From: Longimicrobium sp. | Lineage (GTDB): Bacteria > Gemmatimonadota > Gemmatimonadetes > Longimicrobiales > Longimicrobiaceae | Assembly: GCF_036388275.1 (NCBI RefSeq) | Contig: NZ_DASVSF010000071.1 | Location: forward strand, 35,445 to 99,444 | Length of the DNA stretch: 64,000 nucleotides | Direction: 5' to 3' | Shown here: positions 31,281 to 39,485 of the stretch, one piece after another | Layout: every line of letters starts with the position of its first letter | Numbering within the stretch: the stretch's first letter is position 1 | Notes under the pieces: generated by a model | Databases searched by the model: none | What the model saw: the letters and a program-made list of their open reading frames with translations, nothing else | Told to the model about the DNA's origin: nothing | Translations under genes and position numbers: made by a program

Positions 31281-31526
31281 ATGCCGATCACCATCGATAA
31301 CCCCGAGCTGGAACGCCTAATCCAGGAGATCGCGGCCGAACTGCAGCTGGATGAGGCCGATGCTCTCACCTCGATCATCCACGATCATGCTGACTACCTG
31401 AAGCGCAGAGGCGCGGTGATGAACTGGCTTCAGAACGACGTCTGGCCGAAGATCCCTTGCGAGGTCCGCGGTAAGCGGATCACGCGGGAGGAAAAAGCAG
31501 AGCTGCTGGGCTACGGTAGACAGTGA
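31281..31526 (+). CDS. vapB: VapB-type antitoxin, copy 2
   Basis: An 81-residue paralogue of the antitoxin at 30530: MPITIDNPELERLIQEIAAE, a diverged middle, and the conserved MNWLQNDVWPKIP with RITREEKAELLGYGRQ. Intact open frame, with start and leader as in copy 1. Its stop overlaps the GTG of the broken toxin gene. Retaining an intact antitoxin with a broken toxin is the usual decay order. Confidence 0.85.
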   Translation: MPITIDNPELERLIQEIAAELQLDEADALTSIIHDHADYLKRRGAVMNWLQNDVWPKIPCEVRGKRITREEKAELLGYGRQ

Positions 31527-31908
31527 TCGTAGACAGCTCCGCCGCAATCGCGGTCATCCTGACGAGGACGGTTCCGATCACCTTGTTAAGCTCCTGATGC
31601 TGGAGAAGCAGGTTGGGATAGGAACCCCCAGCCTCACCGAAACCGGAATGGTGCTCTCCCGTCGCCTGGGCCCAGATTGGGAAAGGCTGATCGCGGAATT
31701 CAGGGATACGTTTCGGGTTGCGGAGATCCCGTTCCTGGCCACGCACTGGATCGTCGCGGTGGAAGCGTTCGACCAGTTCGGCAAGGGTCGGCACCCCGCA
31801 AAGCTCAACTTTGGCGATTGCCTGAGCTACGCGGTCGCGCGGGTCGAGAATCGGCCTCTGCTCTTCGTGGGAAACGACTTTGGGCTAACGGATATCTGGA
31901 TACCGTGA
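31523..31908 (+). pseudogene. vapC: VapC toxin copy 2, frameshifted
   Basis: GTG 31523 begins MIVDSSAAIAVIL in frame 2, matching copy 1, but the frame then reads TRTVPITLLSS and stops. From 31561 the homologous continuation is in frame 1: DEDGSDHLVKLLMLEKQVGI, TPSLTETG, NFGDCLSYAVARVENRP and FVGNDFGLTD. Alignment to copy 1 places a single lost base near 31561. Active-site residues are otherwise kept, so the break may be recent, or a sequencing error or programmed shift, which sequence alone cannot tell. Confidence 0.8.
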
Positions 31909-31909
31909 G

Positions 31910-31934
31910 GCCCGTCCGCACGGGTGCGGACGGG
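31910..31934 (+). terminator. Hairpin after vapC copy 2
   Basis: GCCCGTCCGCA pairs with TGCGGACGGGT around CGGG. Lies between the pseudogene and the convergent DUF2939 gene, followed by CTTCG without a T run. A diverged version follows copy 1 of vapC. Confidence 0.5.
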
Positions 31935-31960
31935 TCTTCGACCGTCAGACGTGAGGAGCG

Positions 31961-32506
31961 TCAGCGCGTCTGGGCCTCGACGAAGCGGACGCCGGTGAGC
32001 TTCCAGTTCAGCCCGTCGCGGCGCATGATCAGGGCGATGCGCTCGTCGCCCGACTCGCGGTCCACGTAGCGCACCTCGAAGCGGCCCATCCCCACGTAGC
32101 CCAGCTTCCTCTTCAACTCCTTCGGAACGCCGGGGCGCTTGGCGCCGTCGTCGTCGCGCCCGCCGGGCAGCCGGCCGCTGGTGAGGGCGGCGACGCCCGA
32201 CGGGGTGACGGCCAGGTCCACCACCGGGTTCACCACCCGTCCCGCGAGGATCCCGCCGATGGCCCCCACCCCCGGCAGCCGGGTGCGGTTGGAAAGCTCG
32301 CGCGAAACCGCCGTCTTCGCGTTCTCCTTGACGCTGGTGCGCAGGGCGGGGAAGTCGACCAGCTCGTTCATCGCTTCGATGTCCCCGCTCTCCGCCGCAG
32401 CCTGCAGCTTCTTCAGCGCCAGGTGCGGGCCGAAATACACCCAGCCGAATGCGGCGACTAGCGCCAGGGCAAAGAGGGGAACGAAAACGCTTCTGCGACG
32501 GGCCAT
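31961..32506 (-). CDS. DUF2939 family protein
   Basis: A 181-residue protein with an N-terminal membrane anchor (VFVPLFALALVAAFGWVYFG) and then YFGPHLALKKLQAAAESGDI and LVDFPALRTSVKENAKTAV, the DUF2939 pattern, ending in VRYVDRESGDERIALIMRRD and WKLTGVRF. Probably an envelope protein with a NTF2-like or SnoaL-like periplasmic domain. Role unknown. 54 bases separate it from the lipoprotein gene upstream. Confidence 0.8.
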   Translation of the reverse strand: MARRRSVFVPLFALALVAAFGWVYFGPHLALKKLQAAAESGDIEAMNELVDFPALRTSVKENAKTAVSRELSNRTRLPGVGAIGGILAGRVVNPVVDLAVTPSGVAALTSGRLPGGRDDDGAKRPGVPKELKRKLGYVGMGRFEVRYVDRESGDERIALIMRRDGLNWKLTGVRFVEAQTR

Positions 32507-32560
32507 GAGGTTTCTCCAGGGGTGAGGTGATGGTGCCGGGCGGGACCCGGCGGGTTCGGA

Positions 32561-33292
32561 TCAGTCCTGCTGTTCAGCGTTCGGATCCCAACTGGGGCCG
32601 GCGTGAAGGTCGCCGTCGGCCAGGGTGTCGCGGCTGACTTCCTTGAGGCGGCTGCCGCGCCTCTCGCAAACGGTGTAGACGTACACCTGAGCATCGTCCA
32701 GCCACGCCTGCTCTTCGGTGCGGAGGGGCACCAGCGCGCCGTCCATCAAGCCGAGACGAGCCGCCGTCCAGATGCGCCCGCCGTGGCCGCCGCGATTGAA
32801 GGTCGTCAGCGCCTCCCCGGCCGTGTCCACCTGCAGCGTCTCGTGGTTGCCCAGGAACTCGTAGCGCCCCGTCGCCGTGTCGAACCGCCAGTAGTCCGAC
32901 CGCGAGGTGCCGGCAGCGAGTTCCGTGACCAGCGCCAGGTCGGCGTGGCCGTCGAAGTCCAGGTCCGGCGTGGAGACGCGTTCGGCCCCCAGGCCTGCCG
33001 TCGCCGCGTTCGGTGACGGTTTCAGCGTCTGCACGAGGCGCTTTCCGCGGCGCACGTGGATGCTGTCTACGATGCCGCCCTCGCGCTCGTGGAGCACCAC
33101 CTGGTACGTCGCGTGGTTGGGGTGGATGTGGATCGTTCGCGGGGCAGGCGATCCCCTGCCGGATTCAGGGGTGAGCTTCGGCGCGTTCTGCGCTGGCGCG
33201 TTGCCTCCGCTGCCCAGCCGCGCCGCCGGATTGTCGTTTCCGCAGGCCGCGAGCGCGCACGCCATCGACAGGACGGTCATCGAGCGCCTCAC
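32561..33292 (-). CDS. Lipoprotein with FG-GAP-like calcium-binding motif (243 aa)
   Basis: Signal MTVLSMACALAAC with lipobox LAAC. The mature part has a strand-rich domain containing DLDFDGHADLALVTEL, a FG-GAP/XAC2610-type acidic loop that likely binds Ca2+. WRFDTATGRYEFL is typical of this family. GTG 33292 overlaps the stop of the hydrolase gene by 4 nt; ATG 33280 would also give a functional signal. Function unknown. Confidence 0.75.
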   Translation of the reverse strand: MRRSMTVLSMACALAACGNDNPAARLGSGGNAPAQNAPKLTPESGRGSPAPRTIHIHPNHATYQVVLHEREGGIVDSIHVRRGKRLVQTLKPSPNAATAGLGAERVSTPDLDFDGHADLALVTELAAGTSRSDYWRFDTATGRYEFLGNHETLQVDTAGEALTTFNRGGHGGRIWTAARLGLMDGALVPLRTEEQAWLDDAQVYVYTVCERRGSRLKEVSRDTLADGDLHAGPSWDPNAEQQD

Positions 33293-34110
33293 TGCTTCTC
33301 CTCCGCGGGCAGGCTGGCGGCGAAGTCTGTGAGCACCCGCCAGTATTCATCTCCCGCCACCCACAGCAGGTCGTTGTGCCCCGCGCCCTGCACCCAGTAG
33401 TGCCGCTTGGGAGAGGGCGCGCGCTGGTACAGGCGCGGGCCGTGAGCGAACGCGATCACCTCGTCCTCCGTGCCGTGGATCACCAGCACGGGCGCGCGAA
33501 CCTTGGGCAGCTTGCTCCAGGTGCGAAACCGGTCGAAGGGCACCAGCGGAACGTCGCTGACGGCGCCGTGGATGGTGGTGAACGTGCTTTCCAGCACCAG
33601 TCCCGCCACCGGTCGCCGGCTGGCGAGGTCCGCCGCCACGGCTCCGCCCAGCGACCGTCCGTGCGCGATGATCCGCCCAGGCGGCACGCCTTCGCTGCGC
33701 GTGAGATGGTCGTACGCGGCGTCGATGTCGCCGTACGCGGCGCGCTCCGACGGCCGCCCGGTGCTCAGGCCGTAGCCGCTGTAGTCGTACGCCAGGACGC
33801 TGAACCCCGCGGCTGCCATCTCGCGGAAGAAGTCCAGGTTGTGCCAGATGCTCTCCGCGTTTCCATGGCTGAACAGCACGGTGTACCGCGCCTGGGGGTT
33901 GCGGACGTGCACCGCCGAGATGCTTCCGCCGCCCGGACGCGGGATGGACACCGCGTCGGGCGATGACGGATACCGGCCGGCGGGCGGCTGAAAGATCAGC
34001 CTCTCGGCGTAGAACCAGACCAGCGCGGCGAAGATCGCGTAGGCCGCCAGGATCAGGAGGACGAAGCGGATCAGCACGCGGAGTCGCGGGGCGGGTGCGG
34101 CCGGGGCCAT
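33289..34110 (-). CDS. Membrane-anchored alpha/beta hydrolase
   Basis: A 273-residue serine hydrolase with one N-terminal membrane helix (LIRFVLLILAAYAIFAALVW). The catalytic triad is visible: nucleophile Ser in AHGRSLGGAVA, Asp in VIHGTEDEVIAFA and His in QGAGHNDLLW; the oxyanion HGN motif is FSHGNAESI. Similar to the FrsA/ABHD13/YfhR type of hydrolases. Substrate unknown. ATG 34110 starts 4 bases after the upstream gene stop; overlaps the lipoprotein gene downstream. Confidence 0.87.
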   Translation of the reverse strand: MAPAAPAPRLRVLIRFVLLILAAYAIFAALVWFYAERLIFQPPAGRYPSSPDAVSIPRPGGGSISAVHVRNPQARYTVLFSHGNAESIWHNLDFFREMAAAGFSVLAYDYSGYGLSTGRPSERAAYGDIDAAYDHLTRSEGVPPGRIIAHGRSLGGAVAADLASRRPVAGLVLESTFTTIHGAVSDVPLVPFDRFRTWSKLPKVRAPVLVIHGTEDEVIAFAHGPRLYQRAPSPKRHYWVQGAGHNDLLWVAGDEYWRVLTDFAASLPAEEKQ

Positions 34111-34114
34111 CCGG

Positions 34115-35290
34115 TCAGGCCGGGACGGCGCCCGCCGGGAGCGGCCTGGCAGGCGCCTCCGCCTCCGCGCCGAAGTGCGCGAGCTGGCGTTCCACGAACG
34201 CGGACGTGCGAGTGCGCAGCGGCTCGAACGCCAGGCCCAGCGCCACGCCGGTGACGATGCCGCCCGTCCGGGCGCTGAGCCCCAGGCGCGCACCCAGCCA
34301 CTCCTGCATCACCTGCTCGGAAACGGCGAAGAGCACGACGGCCAGCAGCCCCAGCACACCTGAGACGGCGGTGCGGCGCAGGGCCAGCGACGGGTCCAGC
34401 GCGCCGGAGCCAAACAGCGCAATCGCCAGGCACGCCAGCAGCCCCAGGAAGCCGGCGAGCAGCGCGAAAGCGTACCAGTGCACCTGGGCGGCCTGGTACC
34501 CCGTGGCATTCTGCAGCAGCTTCAGCGCCGATGCGAGCACCGCGACCGCCGTGGCGAACAGAAACCCTTCCAGCACCCAGAAGATCTGCCGCCGGCCCGC
34601 GGCGTCGGCCCGGCGGTAGTTGGTCCGCAGGTTCGCGGCGCTCAGCGTCACCGCCGCCAGCAGCGCGGCCAGCGCCAGGTACTTGGAGTAGACCACGAGG
34701 TCGATCTCGTTACCACGCAGGCCGGTGCCGATGGAGATCGCCTGCGGGATCAGGATCGCCACGCCGCAGAACCAAGCCGCCGCGCGCCGCAGCTGGGCCG
34801 GGTCCATGGCCCACGCCTGGGCGCCCGCGACGATGTGGCTGAGGCGCGAGGCCCCGGGCCGGACGTCACCGAGCGAGAGGGGGTGTGGGAAGATGCTGGA
34901 GAAGCGGATCATCACCGCCATCCCGGCGACCGAGGCCAGCGGCATCCCGGTATCCAGCATCGACACGGCCCAGTCCGGAAGCCCCGACCTACTGAGCATC
35001 ATCCAGGTCCCTTCCCCCCCCAACCCGTACGACAGCAGTCCCAGGAACACGGCGAGCACCCGGGCGTCGTCGCGCGCCCAGCTGCGCCACACGAGGACCA
35101 GGGCCAGGCCGGCGGCGGACAGCGGCGCCACGACGAGCAGGAGCACCAGGCCGATGACGCCGGGCGTCAGCAAAGCCTTGCCCGCCCGCACCGCCACGAC
35201 GAACTCCATGGGCGGCAACATGTTGGCCACGATGGTCACGATCGCGAGACCGCAGACGAACGCGCGGAGTACGGGACGGGTGCTGGACAT
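34115..35290 (-). CDS. Polytopic membrane protein of unknown function (391 aa)
   Basis: About ten hydrophobic segments, starting FVCGLAIVTIVANMLPPMEF and VIGLVLLLVVAPLSAAGLAL. The C-terminal ALGLAFEPLRTRTSAFVERQ resembles the juxtamembrane part of some 7TM-type sensor kinases, but no kinase domain follows; it may be a signalling relic or stand-alone receptor. Located directly upstream of the hydrolase in one operon. ATG 35290 chosen to begin just before the first membrane helix. Confidence 0.65.
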   Translation of the reverse strand: MSSTRPVLRAFVCGLAIVTIVANMLPPMEFVVAVRAGKALLTPGVIGLVLLLVVAPLSAAGLALVLVWRSWARDDARVLAVFLGLLSYGLGGEGTWMMLSRSGLPDWAVSMLDTGMPLASVAGMAVMIRFSSIFPHPLSLGDVRPGASRLSHIVAGAQAWAMDPAQLRRAAAWFCGVAILIPQAISIGTGLRGNEIDLVVYSKYLALAALLAAVTLSAANLRTNYRRADAAGRRQIFWVLEGFLFATAVAVLASALKLLQNATGYQAAQVHWYAFALLAGFLGLLACLAIALFGSGALDPSLALRRTAVSGVLGLLAVVLFAVSEQVMQEWLGARLGLSARTGGIVTGVALGLAFEPLRTRTSAFVERQLAHFGAEAEAPARPLPAGAVPA

Positions 35291-35398
35291 CGGGCGGGGA
35301 GGAACGGGGAAGGAACCGCGGGCGGGATGGACGGAAAACAAAAGTAGCGGCGAACCAGCTCGCGCGAAACTGGGAAGATCCGCGATGGAGCGCGCGTG

Positions 35399-36310
35399 CT
35401 ACGCCGAGCGCTCCATCTCCGACGCGATCTCACCGCCCAGCAGGACGACGAGCGAGGTTACGTACATCCACAGCAGCAGGACGGTAACGGTACCCAGCAG
35501 CCCATAGGTGGCGCTGTACGAGCCGAAGTTGGTGACGTACAGGCGGAACGCCAGCGAGGCGATCACGAAGATCACCGCGACGACGGCGGACGCCTTGAGC
35601 AGCGTCTTCTTGCACCCGGACTGGTCCTTGAGCGGAAGCACGTAGTAGATCAGCCAGAAGGTGGCGGTGATCAGCGCAAAGCCCAGCGGCACCTGCGCCA
35701 CCGCCCACGCCATGCGGCCCGCCTCGCCCAGTCCGAGCGACCTGGCGATCCCGCCGCCGCCCACCAGCACGGCGCTGCCGCCCAGGAACAGCAGGGCGCA
35801 CGCGGCCAGCATCCCCACGGCGACGAGCTTCTTCCGGATCCACGATCGCTGGGCGACCACGCCGTAGCACTCGTTCAGCGTGTCTTCGAGCGCGGTGAAG
35901 ACGTTGCTTCCCGCCCACAGCGCCAGCAGCAGGCCGATGGAAAGCGGGCCGGGCGCGTTGCGGTGGACGACGTCGTTCACGAACCCCGACACCAGGTCCG
36001 ACGCCTCCGCCGGGAGGGACGTCGTCAGCCGCTGCGTCATCCAGTCGCCCGTCTCCTGCCCGCCGAAGAAGCCCGTCAGGCCGAACATGACCATGGCCGA
36101 GGGCGGCAGCGAAAGAAAGAAGTAGTAGGCGACCTTGGCGGCCTGGTTGCTGATGTCGTCGGCCATGAACTCGTGGATCACGCGCTTCCACAGCGACGCC
36201 GTAACGGGCAGCGGCTCCTGGAGCCTGCGCCCACGCTGCACGTCTTCGGCGGTGGCGCGGGGATTCGGCTTCTCGGGGGGCTCGGGGGCGGAGCGGTGGC
36301 GCGTGTCCAT
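35399..36310 (-). CDS. YihY/BrkB family membrane protein
   Basis: A 303-residue inner-membrane protein. Signature features are FMADDISNQAAKVAYYFFLS, FVNDVVHRNAPGPLSIGLL, LWAGSNVFTALEDTLNECYG and GSYSATYGLLGTVTVLLLWM with LGGEIASEMER at the end. The family was once called ribonuclease BN, but is now viewed as a transporter or envelope protein. ATG 36310 chosen; ATG 36337 would add nine residues. Confidence 0.9.
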   Translation of the reverse strand: MDTRHRSAPEPPEKPNPRATAEDVQRGRRLQEPLPVTASLWKRVIHEFMADDISNQAAKVAYYFFLSLPPSAMVMFGLTGFFGGQETGDWMTQRLTTSLPAEASDLVSGFVNDVVHRNAPGPLSIGLLLALWAGSNVFTALEDTLNECYGVVAQRSWIRKKLVAVGMLAACALLFLGGSAVLVGGGGIARSLGLGEAGRMAWAVAQVPLGFALITATFWLIYYVLPLKDQSGCKKTLLKASAVVAVIFVIASLAFRLYVTNFGSYSATYGLLGTVTVLLLWMYVTSLVVLLGGEIASEMERSA

Positions 36311-36444
36311 CGCGTATCTTAGGTGCTGGGGATGCAAGGGCGTCGGGCGGCGGCGCGGGCAACCATCATGCCGGTTGCCTGCGCGCTTTGTCCGTAGCAG
36401 ATTGCACGCAAATACGTCCCTGCCTCTACGCGCCGGAGGGGAGG

Positions 36445-36894
36445 ATGAGAAGAATTTCGCAGACGGCGGCGGGCGTCGTGCTCTTCCGGAACGGGGGAAG
36501 CGAGCGGCGCTACCTGCTGATGCGTTCGGCGCTCACCAGGCGTCCCATATGGGAGTTTCCCAAGGGCGGAGTGGAGTCCGGGGAAACGGAAGAACAGGCC
36601 GCGGTTCGCGAGCTGTGGGAAGAGGCGGGCATCGGGGAAACCCAGATCTCGCTGTTCCGCGGCTTTCGTGAGGAGGAGCGGTACGTCTTTACGCAGGGGA
36701 AGGGCGATGCGCGAACGCTGATCGTGAAGAAGGTGGTGTACTTTCTGGCGGAAACCCAGGAAGAGCGCGTGGTCATTTCACGCGAAGCCGAGGACTACCG
36801 CTGGGCCACGTACGACGAGGCCCTGCGGCTGATCCGCTTTCCCGGCAAGCGCTACGTGCTGGAACTGGCGGAAGCGCGGTTGAAGGAGGGGTAG
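36445..36894 (+). CDS. Nudix hydrolase
   Basis: A 149-residue pyrophosphohydrolase. The Nudix box GGVESGETEEQAAVRELWEE-AGI is complete, and WEFPKGG precedes it as in Ap4A hydrolases and NTP-cleaning enzymes. ATG 36445 has an excellent GGAGGGGAGG site; the extra upstream codons are rejected. It is divergent from the BrkB gene and followed by a repeat array. Confidence 0.9.
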   Translation: MRRISQTAAGVVLFRNGGSERRYLLMRSALTRRPIWEFPKGGVESGETEEQAAVRELWEEAGIGETQISLFRGFREEERYVFTQGKGDARTLIVKKVVYFLAETQEERVVISREAEDYRWATYDEALRLIRFPGKRYVLELAEARLKEG

Positions 36895-37215
36895 GTTCCC
36901 CCTCCCCCGGCCCCTCCCCCGCAAACGGCGCGGGAGAGGGGGGAACTTCGGGTGGGCCCCTCCCCCGGCCCCTCCCCGCACGATCCTGCTGTGCGGAGAG
37001 GGGGGAAATTCGGGTGAGGTTCGATAGGCTGTCTCGCATGCCTTGGGAGCCCCCTCCCCCCGGCCCCCGTCCCCCGCTTCGCAGGGGAGGGGGAGACCTG
37101 AACCGCACTTAGGCCGGCTTCGCGCGCTCGGCTTCGCGTGCAGTCCGCGAAGGCGGACTTCGTGACTTTCCAGCTGCGGTTTCAACCGCCAGGACGAAGG
37201 CCGAGGTCCACGCAT
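36895..37215 (-). repeat. Composite repeat, inverted relative to 1160-1500
   Basis: Three REP-like units (about 36900-36950, 36957-37015, 37048-37100) followed by CAGTCCGC-GAAG-GCGGAC (hairpin near 37141-37157) and CCAGCTGCGGTTTCAACCGCC. Read on the minus strand this gives the same order and near-identical words as 1160-1500, including CAGGTCTCCCCCTCCCCTGC and GGAGGGGGCTCCCAAGGCAT. So it is a composite element in opposite orientation. Confidence 0.78.
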
Positions 37216-37390
37216 CGATGACCGCTGCCGCGCCCGAGCTTGTACCTGTCCCCGGCTAGATCCTTCCGCCCGCGTGGGGTGTGCCGCGGGCGAGGGTCGC
37301 TCGCTTGGGCCTCAGGATGACAGAGTGGCGTGCATGCTGCCGCACTTCCGCACTTCCGCACTTCCGCACTCCCGCACTCCCGCACTCCCC
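37216..37390. repeat. Low-information intergenic tail with AGTGCG/CGCACTTC simple repeat
   Basis: Contains GCCTCAGGATGACAGAG, which resembles the ends of the 12992 repeat, and six tandem CCGCACTTCCGCACT-type words (37338-37390), the reverse of the AGTGCG repeats at 1082 and 24078. No gene is seen. Confidence 0.55.
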
Positions 37391-38647
37391 TCACGCACTC
37401 GCTGGCAGCCGCACCGTGAACACGCTCCCCTCTCCGGGGGCGCTGCGAACCGAGATCGTGCCGCCGTGGCGCTCGGCGACCATACGGGCGATGGCCAGGC
37501 CCAGGCCCGTGCCGCCGCTGCGGTTGCGGGCCGCGTCTTCTCGGTAGAAGCGGTCGAACACGCGCGGCAGCGCCTCGGCAGAGATGCCGCTGCCGGTGTC
37601 CGCCACCTGCACCTCCACCCATTCCCGGCCATCCGCCGGCTCTTCCGTCGACGCGATCGAGCGCGCGGTGATCGTCACGGCGCCTGCTTCGGTGAACTTC
37701 ACCGCGTTCGACACCAGATTCAGGAAGAGGCGGCGGAGCGCCCCCCCGTCGCCGCGCAGGGGGAGCGCGTTGGGGACGTCCAGCCGCACATCCACCGGCT
37801 TGGCCGCCGCCAGCGCCTCGCCCACGTCCTGCACGTCGCGAAGCACCTCCGCCAGGTCGGCGATCTCGTCGGGGCCGGATTCCACCTGCTCGCCGCGCGC
37901 CAGCGTCAGCAGGTCTTCTACTAGGTGAAGCATCTCGCGCGTTTCGTCCACCACCTCTTCCAGCGTGTCGCGCAGTTCTTCGGCGGTGCGCGGGCGGGCG
38001 AGGGCGACCTCCGCCGTGCCGCGGATGGCGGTGAGGGGCGTGCGCAGTTCGTGGCTGGCGTCCGCGGTGAAGCTGCGCAGGGCCTCGACGGCGCGCTGAA
38101 GGCGCTCGAGCATGCCGTTGTAGGCCAGGGCCAGCTCGCGCAGTTCGGTGGGGCGCTCCGGCTCGTCCACGCGCCGCGCCAGCCCGCCGATGCCGATCTC
38201 CCGTGAGGCCGTCACCAGGCGGTTGAGGGGCTGCAGGATGCGGTCGCTCACCGTTCGCCCCGCCAGCGCCGCCAGCAGCGTCGTCACAGGGATCAGCACC
38301 AGGGCGATCAGGACGAACGAGCGCAGGGCGTGCTGCTCGACGGCGCCGGTGCGCGCGACGTAGATCTCCACCGTTTCGCCGGTGACCAGGCGCGAGCGGC
38401 GGCGCAGCGTCTCTACCGCGCCCTCCGTGGGCGGCAGCCGCTGCTCGTGCGTGGCCACGCGGGGAATGCCGGGTGCAATGAAGCGCTCGGCCGTGGCGGC
38501 GGTCTGGCGGAGTGACTCGGTGCCCGCGCTCCTCAGCGAGCGCCGCAGGATGCCGTAGGCGGCGCCCGCGAACAGGGTGAGCGCCACCAGCAGGATCAGC
38601 GAATACCCCGCGACGATCTCGCGCCGGAGCGAGCGGGGGCGGTTCAC
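37391..38647 (-). CDS. Two-component sensor histidine kinase
   Basis: A 418-residue inner-membrane kinase. Two membrane helices (EIVAGYSLILLVALTLFAGA and SFVLIALVLIPVTTLLAALA) flank a small periplasmic region of about 90 residues; then a HAMP linker (NRLVTASREIGIGGLARRV), HisKA with SHELRTPLTAIRGTAE (phospho-His), and HATPase motifs NLVSNAVKF, DTGSGIS and GGTGLGLAI. GTG 38647 overlaps the regulator stop. Family placement is near CusS/BaeS types, so metal or envelope stress is likely. Confidence 0.92.
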   Translation of the reverse strand: MNRPRSLRREIVAGYSLILLVALTLFAGAAYGILRRSLRSAGTESLRQTAATAERFIAPGIPRVATHEQRLPPTEGAVETLRRRSRLVTGETVEIYVARTGAVEQHALRSFVLIALVLIPVTTLLAALAGRTVSDRILQPLNRLVTASREIGIGGLARRVDEPERPTELRELALAYNGMLERLQRAVEALRSFTADASHELRTPLTAIRGTAEVALARPRTAEELRDTLEEVVDETREMLHLVEDLLTLARGEQVESGPDEIADLAEVLRDVQDVGEALAAAKPVDVRLDVPNALPLRGDGGALRRLFLNLVSNAVKFTEAGAVTITARSIASTEEPADGREWVEVQVADTGSGISAEALPRVFDRFYREDAARNRSGGTGLGLAIARMVAERHGGTISVRSAPGEGSVFTVRLPASA

Positions 38648-39330
38648 TCCGGCTCCCCAGCCGGGGGCTTGATGGCGTACCCCACCCCGCGGACCGTCTG
38701 GATCAGCCCCCGGTCGCGGTCTTCCAGCTTGGTTCTCAGCGAGTTGATGCACACGTCCACGATGTTGGTGCCGGGATCGAATCGGATTCCCCACACGTGC
38801 TCCATCATCGCCGCGCGGCTCAACGGGCGGCCCGCGTTGCGAAGCAGGTATTCCAGGACCGCGAACTCGCGCGGCGTGAGCTCCACCGGCTTTCCGCCGC
38901 GCCGCACCTCGCGCGTGGCGGGATCCATCTCCACGTCCCCCGCCTTGAGCACCGCCGACGCACCGGGGCTTCCCCCCCGCCGCAGCAGCGCGCGGAGGCG
39001 TGCCGTCAGTTCCGAGAACTCGAACGGCTTCGTCAGGTAGTCGTCGGCGCCGGCGTCCAGCCCCACGACCTTGTCCTCGGTGCGGTCGCGCGCCGTGAGC
39101 ATCAGCACGGGAAGGCGCACCTCGCGCTCGCGCAGGTCGCGGACGAGCTGGATGCCGGAGCGCCCCGGGATCATCACGTCAACCACCGCGGCGTCGAAGC
39201 CCTGCGTGGTCGCCTTCTCCCACGCCGTGTCGCCATCCGCCGCCATCTCGACCACGTACCCCTCCTCGCGCAGGCCCTTCTGCAGGAACCCGGCGATCCG
39301 CGGATTGTCTTCTACGATCAGAATCCTCAT
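38644..39330 (-). CDS. OmpR/PhoB-family response regulator
   Basis: A 228-residue regulator with an N-terminal receiver (EDN acidic pair near residue 8, phospho-Asp in AVVDVMIPG, Lys in LTKPFEFSEL) and a winged-helix domain (LTPREFAVLEYLLRNAGRPL, VDVCINSLRTKLED, IQTVRGVGYAIKP). Paired with the kinase downstream. A set of spaced repeats lies within 50 bases upstream of its start, facing the protease gene, and is probably its own binding site. Confidence 0.94.
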   Translation of the reverse strand: MRILIVEDNPRIAGFLQKGLREEGYVVEMAADGDTAWEKATTQGFDAAVVDVMIPGRSGIQLVRDLREREVRLPVLMLTARDRTEDKVVGLDAGADDYLTKPFEFSELTARLRALLRRGGSPGASAVLKAGDVEMDPATREVRRGGKPVELTPREFAVLEYLLRNAGRPLSRAAMMEHVWGIRFDPGTNIVDVCINSLRTKLEDRDRGLIQTVRGVGYAIKPPAGEPE

Positions 39331-39340
39331 CGGTGCCCTG

Positions 39341-39380
39341 GATTAAGAGGCGTTAAGGGCGGGCTAATCGTCCGCTAATC
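39341..39380. promoter_or_regulatory. Operator candidate for the response regulator
   Basis: GATTAAGAGGC-GTTAAGGGC gives two TTAAG words at 39343 and 39353, and GCTAATCGTCC-GCTAATCCC gives two CTAAT words at 39364 and 39375. On the minus strand the last pair reads GATTAGCGGAC-GATTAGC. So two direct-repeat pairs of 10-11 bp periodicity face each other, as expected for tandem winged-helix dimers. The site is 11-50 bases from the regulator start and about 105 from the protease start. Confidence 0.5.
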
Positions 39381-39485
39381 CCCTGCAGGAACGGGGGTTC
39401 GCACGATCGGGTATTCCTTGCCAGCAGGACGGCGGCCGCGTGGTCCCTGGCCGCCCCACGTTTTTGGATCAGGAGATAAGTGACG

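Larger units (their letters stand above)
31207..31945 (+). repeat. Second unit of a tandem duplication containing vapBC
   Basis: Starts with AAGAGAGATACCATGCCCGC, identical to 30370-30389 (the sdaAB start region), then jumps over about 90 bases and resumes with the vapB leader, vapB copy 2, vapC copy 2 and a 3' segment (GTGCGGACGGG-CTTCGA) also seen after copy 1. This shows one event that copied 30370 to about 31206 in tandem, followed by divergence. Confidence 0.8.
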
